In this document: piece by piece, positions 15,512 to 21,967 of the stretch
Numbering within the stretch: the first letter of the stretch is position 1
How the letters are laid out: each line of letters opens with the position of its first letter
NCBI GenBank assembly: GCA_964456185.1
Contig: CAYVZZ010000032.1
Location: forward strand, 1 to 21,967
From: CAYVZZ01 sp964456185
GTDB lineage: Bacteria; Pseudomonadota; Gammaproteobacteria; Pseudomonadales; Alcanivoracaceae
Reading direction: 5' to 3'
Length of the DNA: 21,967 nt
The notes under the pieces: generated by a model
Database searches by the model: none
Told to the model about the DNA's origin: nothing
Seen by the model: the letters and a program-made list of their open reading frames with translations, nothing else
Translations under genes and position numbers: made by a program

Positions 15512-15868
15512 ATGCCACGAATCAAGCGCCCTTTAACCGCCGCAATCTTTGCTTGCGTGCTGTTTGTCATGGGATTGTCGCCGGTCGCTCAAGCCGATAG
15601 CTTCAATCAACCTGCTGTGACCGAGCCAAGTGAATTCGCCATTCTCGGTGATGTGCTGGTTGCCCGCCCCTTTAGCATCGCAATGACAGTAGGAGGGGCA
15701 GCACTGTACGTTGTCACTTTGCCGTTTAGTCTTTTAGGGGGTAATGCCGGCGAGATGGCAGATATTATGGTGAAGCGTCCGGCATACTCTGCCTTTTTGC
15801 GCTGTTTAGGTTGTACACCTGCGGAAGCCAAAAGCCGACGTATCTCAGAAGATGTCGAATCGGATTAA
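15512..15868 (+). CDS. Small conserved-looking exported or membrane protein, function unknown
   Basis: 118 residues. A signal peptide is clear: basic MPRIKRP, a hydrophobic core, and an AQA|DS cleavage site near residue 29. After a short polar stretch comes LGDVLVARPFSIAMTVGGAALYVVTLPFSLLGG, a second hydrophobic segment long enough to span or line a membrane. A tail with RCLGC and a charged C-terminus follows. I recall similar short ARP-segment proteins in pseudomonads and marine gammaproteobacteria, but no function. The start is the ATG preceded by GAGGG at about 8 bases; the frame runs back 14 more codons to a GTG, which would hide the signal peptide, so I reject it. It has its own terminator and seems to be a single-gene unit. 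Confidence 0.75.
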   Translation: MPRIKRPLTAAIFACVLFVMGLSPVAQADSFNQPAVTEPSEFAILGDVLVARPFSIAMTVGGAALYVVTLPFSLLGGNAGEMADIMVKRPAYSAFLRCLGCTPAEAKSRRISEDVESD

Positions 15869-15978
15869 CTAACCGTCGGTTGATTAAATTGGTAGGTTAA
15901 GTCAATCAAATAGTTTCGACTGGCTTAGCGTCGGTTAGGTTTTGTCGAAAGTGTTGTTGATTTTGGCGTTATTGATAA

Positions 15979-16006
15979 AGGGCACCCAGTTTCGGGTGCT
16001 CTTTTT
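15979..16006 (+). terminator. Rho-independent terminator after the 118-residue gene
   Basis: A 9-bp stem, AGGGCACCC (15979-15987) with GGGTGCTCT (15994-16002, one G-T pair), loop AGTTTC, then five T to 16006. The T-tract overlaps the rsmE stop codon on the other strand, so it also marks where the convergent transcripts meet. The 110 bases before it hold only a short AACCGTCGGTT palindrome (15871-15881) and no gene. Confidence 0.85.
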
Positions 16007-16736
16007 ACGTTTGAGCAGTATCGACGGCTAGCCCCCAAATCCCCCCTAACACCGCCACTGGCGCCGTCTCGGCACGCAACACACGCTCACCTAAACTGAA
16101 TGCGTTACAACCGGTATCTTTTGCTGCTTGCCGCTCGGCTGGTGAAAAGCCGCCTTCGGGGCCGGTGAGTAGGGTGAGTGGCGAGTCGTCTTTGGGGAGT
16201 ACCTTTGCTAAAGGCTCGCTGTTCGGTTGGGCTAGCAGGCCTGTTCCTTGAGGGCCGCTTTCAAGTAGATGGCTGAGGGGCTGCGGCACCATTAGCTCCG
16301 GCAATCGGTTCATGCCGCATTGCTCACAAGCACTAATGAGCGTGTGTTGCCAGCGTTGTTGTTTCTTTTCCAAGCGTTTGTCTTTTAGGCGCACTTCGGT
16401 GCGCTCGCTGGTATAAAGGCAAATGCGTGCCGCTCCCATTTCGGTGACTTTCTGCAATGCCCAATCCAGCCGGTCGCCTTTGATGAGCGGCAACCACAGG
16501 GTCACCTGTCGTGAGGGGGTGCGATCGATGTCTCGAAAGGTGTGAGGCAGCACGGTGACCGTCTTGCCTTCTATTTGCTTGATGCGTGCATCCCATTCGC
16601 CGCCTTCTCCGTTGAAAAGTGTTAACTCATCGCCAGTGTTCAGGCGTAGCACCCGGGTTGCATGGTGGGCGGCGTTTTGACCTAATACCAGTGGTTGATT
16701 GGCGGTAATGGGTTGCGGGTCGTAAAAGCGGGGCAT
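16005..16736 (-). CDS. rsmE: 16S rRNA (uracil1498-N3)-methyltransferase
   Basis: A SPOUT-class enzyme of 243 residues, normal for RsmE, that methylates N3 of U1498 in the decoding region of 16S rRNA using SAM. The N-terminal PUA-like domain begins MPRFYDPQPI and contains HHATRVLRL. The knotted SAM-binding end shows LTGPEGGFSPAE and LGERVLRAETAPVAVL near the C-terminus, the defining RsmE motifs. Its ATG directly follows the dxs TAA (TAAATG, no gap), so it is translated by coupling from the dxs message. Confidence 0.97.
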   Translation of the reverse strand: MPRFYDPQPITANQPLVLGQNAAHHATRVLRLNTGDELTLFNGEGGEWDARIKQIEGKTVTVLPHTFRDIDRTPSRQVTLWLPLIKGDRLDWALQKVTEMGAARICLYTSERTEVRLKDKRLEKKQQRWQHTLISACEQCGMNRLPELMVPQPLSHLLESGPQGTGLLAQPNSEPLAKVLPKDDSPLTLLTGPEGGFSPAERQAAKDTGCNAFSLGERVLRAETAPVAVLGGIWGLAVDTAQT

Positions 16737-18542
16737 TTAAGACTCCAAGCGTTGGCGAATGGCGGTTTCAATGCCGGTGGCGTCTAGCCCTTGGTCGGAT
16801 AGTAGCTGGTCGCGATTGCCGTGGAGTATAAAGCAATCGTCGATGCCCAGCAGCAATAAATCACAAGGTGCGGCCGCTTGATGTAAATGCTCACTAACGG
16901 CAGTGCCTGCGCCGGTGGCTGTCTGGTGGTCTTCCAGCGTCACTAGTAAGTCATATTGTGTGGCAAGCTGGTCAATGAGGTCGGTGTCGAGCGGTTTTAC
17001 CCAGCGCATGTCGACCAAAGTGGCATCCAGGGCGGTAGCGGCTTGGCGGGCGTTATCCAAAAGCGCACCAAACGACAAGATGGCAACCCGGCTGGCAGGC
17101 TTATCACTGATGATACGGGCTTTGCCAATGGTCAGTGTTTCCAGCATCGGTGTGATGGCGACTCCCGGCCCTTGCCCGCGCGGGTAGCGCACGGCGGCAG
17201 GCCCGGCATGCAGGAAGCAGCTTTGCAACAGTTGACGGCATTCGTTTTCGTCTGCCGGGGCCGCAATTAATAGATGGGGCAGGCTGCGCATAAAACCCAA
17301 ATCAAACAGCCCGCCATGGGTGGCACCATCGCCGCCAACAATGCCAGCGCGATCGATGCCGAAGGTGACGTCCAATCGCTGCAAGACGATATCGTGAATC
17401 AACTGGTCATAGGCACGCTGTAAAAAGGTGGAGTAAATGCCCACTACCGGTTTCAGCCCGCCACAGGCCAACCCGGCGGCTAAAGTCAGCGCGTGTTGTT
17501 CGCAAATGGCGACATCGTAAAAGCGTTTTGGGAAGCGTTTGGCAAAGGCCGTCATGCCAGAGCCTTGCGTCATAGCGGGGGTAATCGCCACCAGCTCAGG
17601 ATGAGCTACGGCAGCATCACAAAGCCATTGTCCAAACACGGCTTGGTACTTGGGGCTAGCGGCGGTGGCCGAAGGGACGGCGTTTAACGGCGCAATTTTG
17701 CTGATGGCGTGATAGCCCACCGGGTCGGCCTCGGCCGGGGCAAAACCTTTGCCTTTGACGGTTTGCAAGTGCAGTAGCTGCGGGCCGCGGCGATCTTTTA
17801 ACTGGCGTAAGCTTTGCAGCAGAGCGGGCATGTCGTGCCCATCGACCAAGCCCGTATAAGCCAACCCGAGCTGTTCGAACAAGGTCGGGATGCGGGTGGA
17901 TTGGTCTTGTCCGGCCGCCTTCCGTAGTTCGGCCAAATAATCGGTCAGCCCACCTTCGCTGCGACCAATGGACATGGTGTTGTCGTTGAGAATCACCAGC
18001 AAATCGGCTTGCGTTTGTGCCGCATGATTAAGCGCTTCATACGCCATGCCTGCACTCATGGCACCGTCACCAATAATAGCAACGGCTTTATCCGGTCGCT
18101 GAGTTAACCGGCTGGCGAGGCTCATCCCCAAAGCCGCACCAATTGACGTGGATGAATGCCCTACGCCAAAGGCATCAAAAGAGGATTCATCCCGACTGGG
18201 AAAACCGGACAGACCGCCTGCTTGGCGGATAGTCAGCAGTTGCTCACGCCGCCCGGTAAGAATTTTATGCGGGTAGCATTGGTGCCCCACATCCCACACC
18301 AGTTTATCGTCCGGTGTGTTGTACACATAATGCAGTGCCACGGTGAGCTCGACTACACCCAGCCCCGCGCCGAAATGCCCGCCGCTTTGCCCTAACGCAT
18401 ACAGCAACCAGCCGCGTAATTCGTCTGCCAAAGGTTGTAGCTGTTCGTCGGCTAGCTGGCGCAGAGAGGCAGGCGATTCGACAGTATCCAGCAGTGGCGT
18501 GGCTGGTGGCTGGTGGGGGATTTGAGTATAGGTTTTGACCAT
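16737..18542 (-). CDS. dxs: 1-deoxy-D-xylulose-5-phosphate synthase
   Basis: A thiamin-diphosphate enzyme joining pyruvate and glyceraldehyde-3-phosphate, the first step of the MEP isoprenoid pathway (also feeding thiamin and pyridoxal). It has 601 residues against about 620 in E. coli. Motifs: GQSGGHFGAGLG (51-62), VWDVGHQ (82-88), FGVGHSSTS (125-133), TPP motif GDGAMSAG (158-165) to NDN (186-188), and catalytic Glu in ICEQHALTLAAGL (Glu348). The stretch between NDN and LFEQLG is nearly 30 residues shorter than in E. coli or Pseudomonas, at a loop that is poorly ordered in the E. coli structure; the rest is intact. No Shine-Dalgarno is visible before the ATG. ispA, a common neighbour, is absent; rsmE follows directly. 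Confidence 0.97.
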   Translation of the reverse strand: MVKTYTQIPHQPPATPLLDTVESPASLRQLADEQLQPLADELRGWLLYALGQSGGHFGAGLGVVELTVALHYVYNTPDDKLVWDVGHQCYPHKILTGRREQLLTIRQAGGLSGFPSRDESSFDAFGVGHSSTSIGAALGMSLASRLTQRPDKAVAIIGDGAMSAGMAYEALNHAAQTQADLLVILNDNTMSIGRSEGGLTDYLAELRKAAGQDQSTRIPTLFEQLGLAYTGLVDGHDMPALLQSLRQLKDRRGPQLLHLQTVKGKGFAPAEADPVGYHAISKIAPLNAVPSATAASPKYQAVFGQWLCDAAVAHPELVAITPAMTQGSGMTAFAKRFPKRFYDVAICEQHALTLAAGLACGGLKPVVGIYSTFLQRAYDQLIHDIVLQRLDVTFGIDRAGIVGGDGATHGGLFDLGFMRSLPHLLIAAPADENECRQLLQSCFLHAGPAAVRYPRGQGPGVAITPMLETLTIGKARIISDKPASRVAILSFGALLDNARQAATALDATLVDMRWVKPLDTDLIDQLATQYDLLVTLEDHQTATGAGTAVSEHLHQAAAPCDLLLLGIDDCFILHGNRDQLLSDQGLDATGIETAIRQRLES

Positions 18543-18584
18543 GCAGGGCGGCTTGGGTTGGTAATAAGTTGAAATAAGGAAGCC

Positions 18585-18613
18585 AGTATACCGCGCAGCT
18601 CATGAGGTAAACA
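18585..18613 (-). promoter_or_regulatory. Probable dxs promoter
   Basis: TATACT on the minus strand (18590-18585, 5 of 6) with a poor -35 (TGTTTA at 17 bases). It predicts a start near 18578 and a leader of about 36 bases to the dxs ATG. Confidence 0.5.
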
Positions 18614-18622
18614 CAGTATTAG

Positions 18623-18646
18623 TTGATAATGGGTTCTCATTAGCAA
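18623..18646. promoter_or_regulatory. Fur-family-like operator (Fur or Zur)
   Basis: An inverted repeat TTGATAATG-N6-CATTAGCAA with 8 of 9 pairs matching; its core ATAATGGGTTCTCATTA resembles Fur boxes. It overlaps the -35 of the rightward promoter that serves yidD and the genes after it, and lies upstream of the dxs promoter. Zinc genes downstream would suggest Zur, but the gammaproteobacterial Zur consensus (GTTATA-type arms) is not matched. Confidence 0.45.
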
Positions 18647-18662
18647 TAAAAGCGGCTAAAAT
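18634..18662 (+). promoter_or_regulatory. Probable sigma-70 promoter for yidD
   Basis: TTCTCA (18634-18639), a 17-base spacer, then TAAAAT (18657-18662, 5 of 6 to TATAAT). It predicts a start about 20 bases before the yidD ATG. The -35 lies within the Fur-like palindrome, so repressor binding there would block it. Confidence 0.5.
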
Positions 18663-18688
18663 GAGCGCAAGTTGAAATAGGGTTGGTC

Positions 18689-18925
18689 ATGCGACGCTTT
18701 TTGTTGTGGCTCATTGATGTCTATCAGTTCCTGCTCTCGCCTTGGGTGGGCAATCAATGCCGTTTTTATCCGACTTGCTCGGAATACGCGCGCATTGCGG
18801 TGCAGCAGCATGGTGCGTTAAAAGGCAGTTGGCTGGCGGCAAAACGTTTGGCGCATTGCCATCCTTATAGCCACAAGCACGGGTTTGACCCGGTGCCGGG
18901 AACCGAGCAAGAGACACACTCGTGA
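18689..18925 (+). CDS. yidD: Membrane protein insertion efficiency factor YidD
   Basis: A 78-residue protein thought to help YidC insert membrane proteins, peripheral on the inner face of the membrane through an amphipathic N-terminal helix. Family core: LSPWVGNQCRFYPTCSEYA (17-34 region), HGALKGSW (41-48), AKRLAHCHP (51-59) and GFDPVP (65-70). The start is the ATG with AGGG 6 bases upstream; a TTG two codons earlier is rejected. The family's usual place is rpmH-rnpA-yidD-yidC at the replication origin, but here it stands alone after dxs and its stop overlaps the next gene by GTGA. It could be the only copy moved, or a second copy; the window cannot tell. Confidence 0.95.
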   Translation: MRRFLLWLIDVYQFLLSPWVGNQCRFYPTCSEYARIAVQQHGALKGSWLAAKRLAHCHPYSHKHGFDPVPGTEQETHS

Positions 18926-19254
18926 TAACACGCCTTCCCGCCAAACGTCGATTGATTCGCCTGCTGTTGTTGCAGTTGGTGCTAATCAATACGGTGATTG
19001 CCTGGCATGGGGTGGCGCATTTTTATCAGCATGAAGCCATTCAAACCAGCAGCCATCCGCAGCAAACGGCGGCGACCTTTGATCACCAGTGTGATTTGTG
19101 TCTGTCGGCGCATGGTTTCAATAGTGGCCCGACACTCCACTTTATTCACGTCTTACCACCGCACCTGACCTATTGGGTGACGGCAGCCAAGCCGTTGCAG
19201 GCTTATCCTTCTCCTCTCCTTCCGCCGCAGGCACGCGCTCCTCCAGCGGTTTGA
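18922..19254 (+). CDS. His-rich CxxC secreted/membrane protein, DUF2946-like
   Basis: 110 residues from a GTG start that overlaps the yidD TGA by 4 bases, so it is translationally coupled. A basic N-terminus is followed by one hydrophobic helix (about 11-27). The region after it is rich in metal-type ligands: His29, 33, 37, 45, 55, Cys57, Cys60 (HQCDLC), His64, 73, 76 and 81. The ending QARAPPAV recalls DUF2946 proteins, which share the H-x-CxxC core and an R-(G/A)-PP tail and often sit near copper or zinc transport genes. I infer periplasmic metal binding; no enzyme motif is seen. The family call is from memory of the pattern and is tentative. Confidence 0.65.
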   Translation: MITRLPAKRRLIRLLLLQLVLINTVIAWHGVAHFYQHEAIQTSSHPQQTAATFDHQCDLCLSAHGFNSGPTLHFIHVLPPHLTYWVTAAKPLQAYPSPLLPPQARAPPAV

Positions 19255-19289
19255 TTCTTGGCCGGACAAGCGTCTGGTCTTGAGAAAGG

Positions 19290-19418
19290 TCTGAATAACC
19301 CCCTAACCGTCATCCTTGCGCGTAGCGCGAGGATCCAGTGTCTTTTGAGCTCAACGAGTGACGCTAAAAGACACTGGATTACCGCCAAGCGGGAATGACG
19401 GATAGGGGCTGGTTCAGA
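19290..19418. repeat. Long imperfect palindrome (MITE/REP-like cruciform)
   Basis: Outer arms about 19290-19315 and 19392-19418 pair with few mismatches (CCCCTAACCGTCAT against ATGACGGATAGGGG). Inner arms ATCCAGTGTCTTTT (19333-19346) and its perfect complement (19366-19379) pair over 14 bases. Between them each half folds on itself (CCTTGCGC/GCGCGAGG at 19314-19332; CCGC/GCGG at 19382-19392), giving a cloverleaf. CCGTCAT...ATCCAGTGTC palindromes of this form recur in many proteobacterial genomes. There is no open reading frame in it. It separates the His-rich gene from the porin-like gene and fills most of the 243-base spacer. Confidence 0.8.
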
Positions 19419-19497
19419 GCATCTTTAATTCATCGTTACTGAATCAAACAACCGTTGCCCTGTGTGTTGGCAAACCGCAGGGCGTGGAGGAATTATC

Positions 19498-20766
19498 ATG
19501 CGAGTATTTATCGTACTGCTGGCGTGCGCGCTTGGCAGTTTGGCCTCTGTGGCCGAGGCCGCCAGTGGGTTGGCGGCTTATAACCCGGGTATTTCGGTCG
19601 TGCTCATGGGGCACGCCTACTATGACAACCGCGACGGCCAAGCGCCGCAGTGGATCGATCAAGCCACCGCTTTTCCTAATCAAGGTGAAACGGAATTTGG
19701 CGACCAAGGCCTGAGTCTGGATGGCTCGGAAATCACCCTTGCCAGCAATGTCGACCCTTACTTCAAAGTCTGGCTGGCGGCCACACTGGAAGGCGGCGAA
19801 GCCGAGGTAGAAGAGGCGTGGTTTCAAACCTTGCAACTGCCTTATGGCTTGCAGCTAAAGGCCGGTCGCTTTTTGAGCCGCATCGGCTATCACAACACCA
19901 AGCACAAGCATAAGTGGAACTTCATCGACCAGAATCTGGCTTATCAGTCGTTGTTTCATGGCGAGCATTTGAGCGGCGATGGTGCCCAGCTGACTTGGTT
20001 GCTACCCACCCATGAGTACTGGTTGGTGGGCACCGAAATCATGCAAGGCAGTGGGCTGAATGGCTTTGGTCAAGGTTGGGCGAATGACGACCTCGCCGAC
20101 ACCTTGGGCATCAGCGATAACCAATTAGGGCTGGACGACCAAACCGGGCCTAATCTAGCCACGGCTTTTGTGCATTTTGCGCCTTCCATGGGGACGCATC
20201 AGGCCTTGCAACTGGGGCTATCGGCGGCTTATCAGCGTAACCAGAAGAATTTGTTCAGCTGGGGCGGTAATCAAATCGCGGCGTCGGGTTCGGCTTGGTT
20301 GGCGGGCTTGCAGGCAGTTTACAAGCACTTTGCCAATGATGCCTATGGCACCCACGGCTTAACGGTGACGGCGGAATATTTCTATGCCGCCAGCGATCTG
20401 GATACCGGTTTTACTAGCTTGCCCTTGGCGAATCCCACTGCATCACAGCATCAGCAAGCGGCTTATATCGAAGCGATTTATGGCTTCGCCCCGCGCTGGC
20501 AGCTGGGCATCCGCCACTCGGCCACCGGTTTCGGTAACAGCTGCATCGAGGTGGGTAATCACAGCCATGATTTGCATTCGTCCTCACAGGACAGCATCGA
20601 AGTGGCGTGGAACCTATCAGAGTTTTCCCACTTGCGGCTTGAGCTGAGCCATGTGCGGCTCAATCGCCCCGTTGTTTCAGGAGGGCAGCCGGGCACCGTG
20701 CATGCCAATCAGATCATGCTGGGTTACACCATGATTATCGGCGCTCACCCCGCCCACCAATTTTAA
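19498..20766 (+). CDS. Porin-like outer-membrane beta-barrel, probable metal-uptake partner of ZnuA
   Basis: 422 residues. The signal peptide covers about 1-22 (AEA|AS). Amphipathic strands run throughout, ending in PAHQF with terminal Phe, as in outer-membrane barrels. A conserved-looking block LKAGRFLSRIGYHNTKHKHK (120-139) carries His132, 136 and 138, followed by LFHGEHLSGDGAQLTWLLP, a pattern I associate with barrels encoded beside zinc-type ABC transporters. Near the end is another His group (NHSHDLH). GGAGG lies 7 bases before the chosen ATG; an ATG 12 codons earlier lies before this ribosome site and is rejected. Only 12 bases separate it from znuA. No TonB box or plug is seen, so uptake would be passive. 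Role by context and composition only. Confidence 0.7.
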   Translation: MRVFIVLLACALGSLASVAEAASGLAAYNPGISVVLMGHAYYDNRDGQAPQWIDQATAFPNQGETEFGDQGLSLDGSEITLASNVDPYFKVWLAATLEGGEAEVEEAWFQTLQLPYGLQLKAGRFLSRIGYHNTKHKHKWNFIDQNLAYQSLFHGEHLSGDGAQLTWLLPTHEYWLVGTEIMQGSGLNGFGQGWANDDLADTLGISDNQLGLDDQTGPNLATAFVHFAPSMGTHQALQLGLSAAYQRNQKNLFSWGGNQIAASGSAWLAGLQAVYKHFANDAYGTHGLTVTAEYFYAASDLDTGFTSLPLANPTASQHQQAAYIEAIYGFAPRWQLGIRHSATGFGNSCIEVGNHSHDLHSSSQDSIEVAWNLSEFSHLRLELSHVRLNRPVVSGGQPGTVHANQIMLGYTMIIGAHPAHQF

Positions 20767-20778
20767 GGAGACAGAAAA

Positions 20779-21693
20779 ATGTCGAATCGATTCATAAAAC
20801 TCGGCCTGGTGTTGTTGGCGTTTTGCCTGCCCCTACCGGCCATGGCGTTGAACGTATTTGCTTGTGAGCCGCAATGGGCGGCCTTGTCCAAGGCGCTGGG
20901 TGCCGGGCATGTTGATATGTATCAAGCGATTGATGCCAGTCAGGATCCCCATCATGTGCAGGCGCGCCCCAGCCTGATTATCCGCGTGCATCGCGCCGAC
21001 TTGGTGGCGTGCACCGGTGGCGGCCTGGAAGTGGGTTGGTTGCCGGTGTTGCTGAATCAAGGCAATAACGTGGCGGTGACCCATGCGCCCGGTTTGTTTT
21101 ACGCCGATAAGCAAATTCAGCTAAAAAATGTGCCCACCTCGGTCGATCGCGCCTTGGGCGATATCCATCCCTATGGTAACCCCCATGCGCATCTCGACCC
21201 GCATCGCTTACTGAAAGTGGCAGCGGCCTTGTCGGCGCGCTTTGTTAAGCTGGATTCGGCTAATGCCAGCGATTACCGTCAGGCGTTTGATCAGTTCAGC
21301 CAACGCTGGAAGCAGTCCATTAAACACTGGCAGAAGGCGGCCGCGCCATTGAAAGGCATGCCGGTGATTGTGCATCACGAGGAGTGGATTTATCTGCTGG
21401 ATTGGTTGGGCATAAATCGTGCCGGTGAGTTAGAACCCAAGCCTGGCCTGCCGCCGACTCCTTCGCATCTGGCTGATTTGGTGAACGTAGTGAAGGCGTC
21501 CGGCGCCAAGCTGATTATCTATGCGCCACATAATAGCCCCGATGCCAGCCGTTGGTTGGCCGACCACACAACGGCCTGCGCGGTGCAGTTGCCGTTTACC
21601 GTGGGCGGCACCGAGGCTGCCGATGACTTGTTTAGTCTTTACACCGATACCATCAATCGGCTGTTAAAGGCCAGGAAGGCGTGTCATGGCTGA
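20779..21693 (+). CDS. znuA: Periplasmic zinc/manganese-type binding protein (ZnuA-like, cluster 9)
   Basis: 304 residues with a signal peptide (about 1-23, AMA|LN). Ligand sites of the cluster A-I metal-binding proteins are present: DPHH (57-59 region), NPHAHLDP (134-141), VHHEEW (198-203) and an acidic end GGTEAADDLF (276-285). A His rather than Glu at the third site favours zinc over manganese. The His/Asp-rich flexible loop of classic ZnuA is absent; only separate histidines occur there. It would hand metal to the ABC permease whose gene overlaps it by 8 bases. GGAG lies 8 bases before the ATG. Paralogues for other metals exist, so the symbol marks the family, not a proven substrate. Confidence 0.85.
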   Translation: MSNRFIKLGLVLLAFCLPLPAMALNVFACEPQWAALSKALGAGHVDMYQAIDASQDPHHVQARPSLIIRVHRADLVACTGGGLEVGWLPVLLNQGNNVAVTHAPGLFYADKQIQLKNVPTSVDRALGDIHPYGNPHAHLDPHRLLKVAAALSARFVKLDSANASDYRQAFDQFSQRWKQSIKHWQKAAAPLKGMPVIVHHEEWIYLLDWLGINRAGELEPKPGLPPTPSHLADLVNVVKASGAKLIIYAPHNSPDASRWLADHTTACAVQLPFTVGGTEAADDLFSLYTDTINRLLKARKACHG

Positions 21694-21967
21694 TCTTCCC
21701 TGGTTTATCATCACGCCGGCGTTTTGCGCCGGCATGTTGGTGTTGTTATCGCATGTGGCCTTGGGGCGCGAAGTGCTCAAGCGCGGCATCATTTTCATCG
21801 ATTTGGCGGTCGCACAAGCGGCCGCCACTGGTGCCTTGCTGGCTAGCCAGTTGTGGCACCTGCACGATGGCATCTGGATTGAGCTAGCGGCTGGTGTCAC
21901 GGCGTTAATCGTCGCGGCCTTTCTGCACGAATTGGAAAAACATTGTCGTGATATTCAAGAGCCTGTG
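21686..21967 (+). CDS. znuB: Metal ABC transporter permease, ZnuB-like (partial, cut by window end)
   Basis: An open frame from the ATG at 21686 runs to the window edge, 94 codons, beginning MADLPWFIITPAFCAGMLVL. It holds two or three hydrophobic helices and GREVLKRGIIFIDLAVAQAA, the ABC-3 permease motif near the first cytoplasmic loop. AGGAAGG at 21673-21679 precedes the ATG by 6 bases, and the start lies within the end of znuA (8-base overlap), indicating coupling. The ATP-binding subunit is not in the window; it should be downstream or elsewhere. The C-terminal two thirds of the protein cannot be seen. Confidence 0.88.
   Translation, partial: MADLPWFIITPAFCAGMLVLLSHVALGREVLKRGIIFIDLAVAQAAATGALLASQLWHLHDGIWIELAAGVTALIVAAFLHELEKHCRDIQEPV

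Noticed and set aside
18603..18688. Canonical Zur box upstream of the metal-related genes
   Set aside because: No GTTATA-N-TATAAC type palindrome is present; only the Fur-like TTGATAATG repeat was found and is reported with lower confidence.
19457..19483. GCCCTG/CAGGGC hairpin before the porin ribosome site as a riboswitch
   Set aside because: Only a 6-bp stem with a 15-base loop; too simple to support a riboswitch call.

Overview
The window comes from a gammaproteobacterium chromosome, most likely from the Pseudomonadales/Oceanospirillales part of the class. The main evidence is the divergent block proC-yggT-metX-metW-rdgB | pilT-pilU, which has the gene order I know from Pseudomonas, and a PilT that is nearly colinear with the Pseudomonas protein. 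Codon use is moderately GC-rich throughout. I see no phage, insertion sequence, integrase, CRISPR array, rRNA or tRNA gene. Genus cannot be fixed from this sequence. LEFT PART (1-4320): glmS (+) converges on a leftward operon pdxH - cytochrome b561 - DUF815 ATPase. The 255-base space between them holds tandem inverted repeats. Read on the minus strand, three of these form stem-loops with C-rich loops, and the last is an intrinsic terminator with seven U. This may be a small RNA, and it lies at the predicted Tn7 attachment point. CENTRE-LEFT (4321-9237): a two-gene rightward unit encodes a FadL/OMPP1-like outer-membrane barrel and a 1121-residue Ig-like lipoprotein whose 14 non-lipid cysteines fall into seven neighbouring pairs. 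A strong terminator and a REPIN-type palindromic repeat follow. CENTRE (9237-15361): the leftward operon proC, yggT, metX, metW, rdgB has 4-base ATGA overlaps at its distal end. It covers proline and methionine synthesis and nucleotide-pool cleaning. Divergent from it are the twitching-motility retraction ATPases pilT and pilU. yggS, usually found between proC and pilT, is absent. RIGHT PART (15400-21967): a small secreted or membrane hypothetical protein, then leftward dxs-rsmE (isoprenoid precursor synthesis and 16S rRNA methylation). Rightward from a Fur-family-like operator comes yidD, coupled by GTGA overlap to a His-rich CxxC (DUF2946-like) protein. After a cruciform repeat comes a probable zinc-uptake set: an outer-membrane porin-like barrel with a His-rich segment, a ZnuA-type periplasmic binding protein and the start of a ZnuB-type permease cut by the window edge. 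The best candidates for something undescribed are the C-loop RNA beside glmS, the barrel/Ig-lipoprotein pair, and the metal-uptake cluster led by a misplaced yidD.
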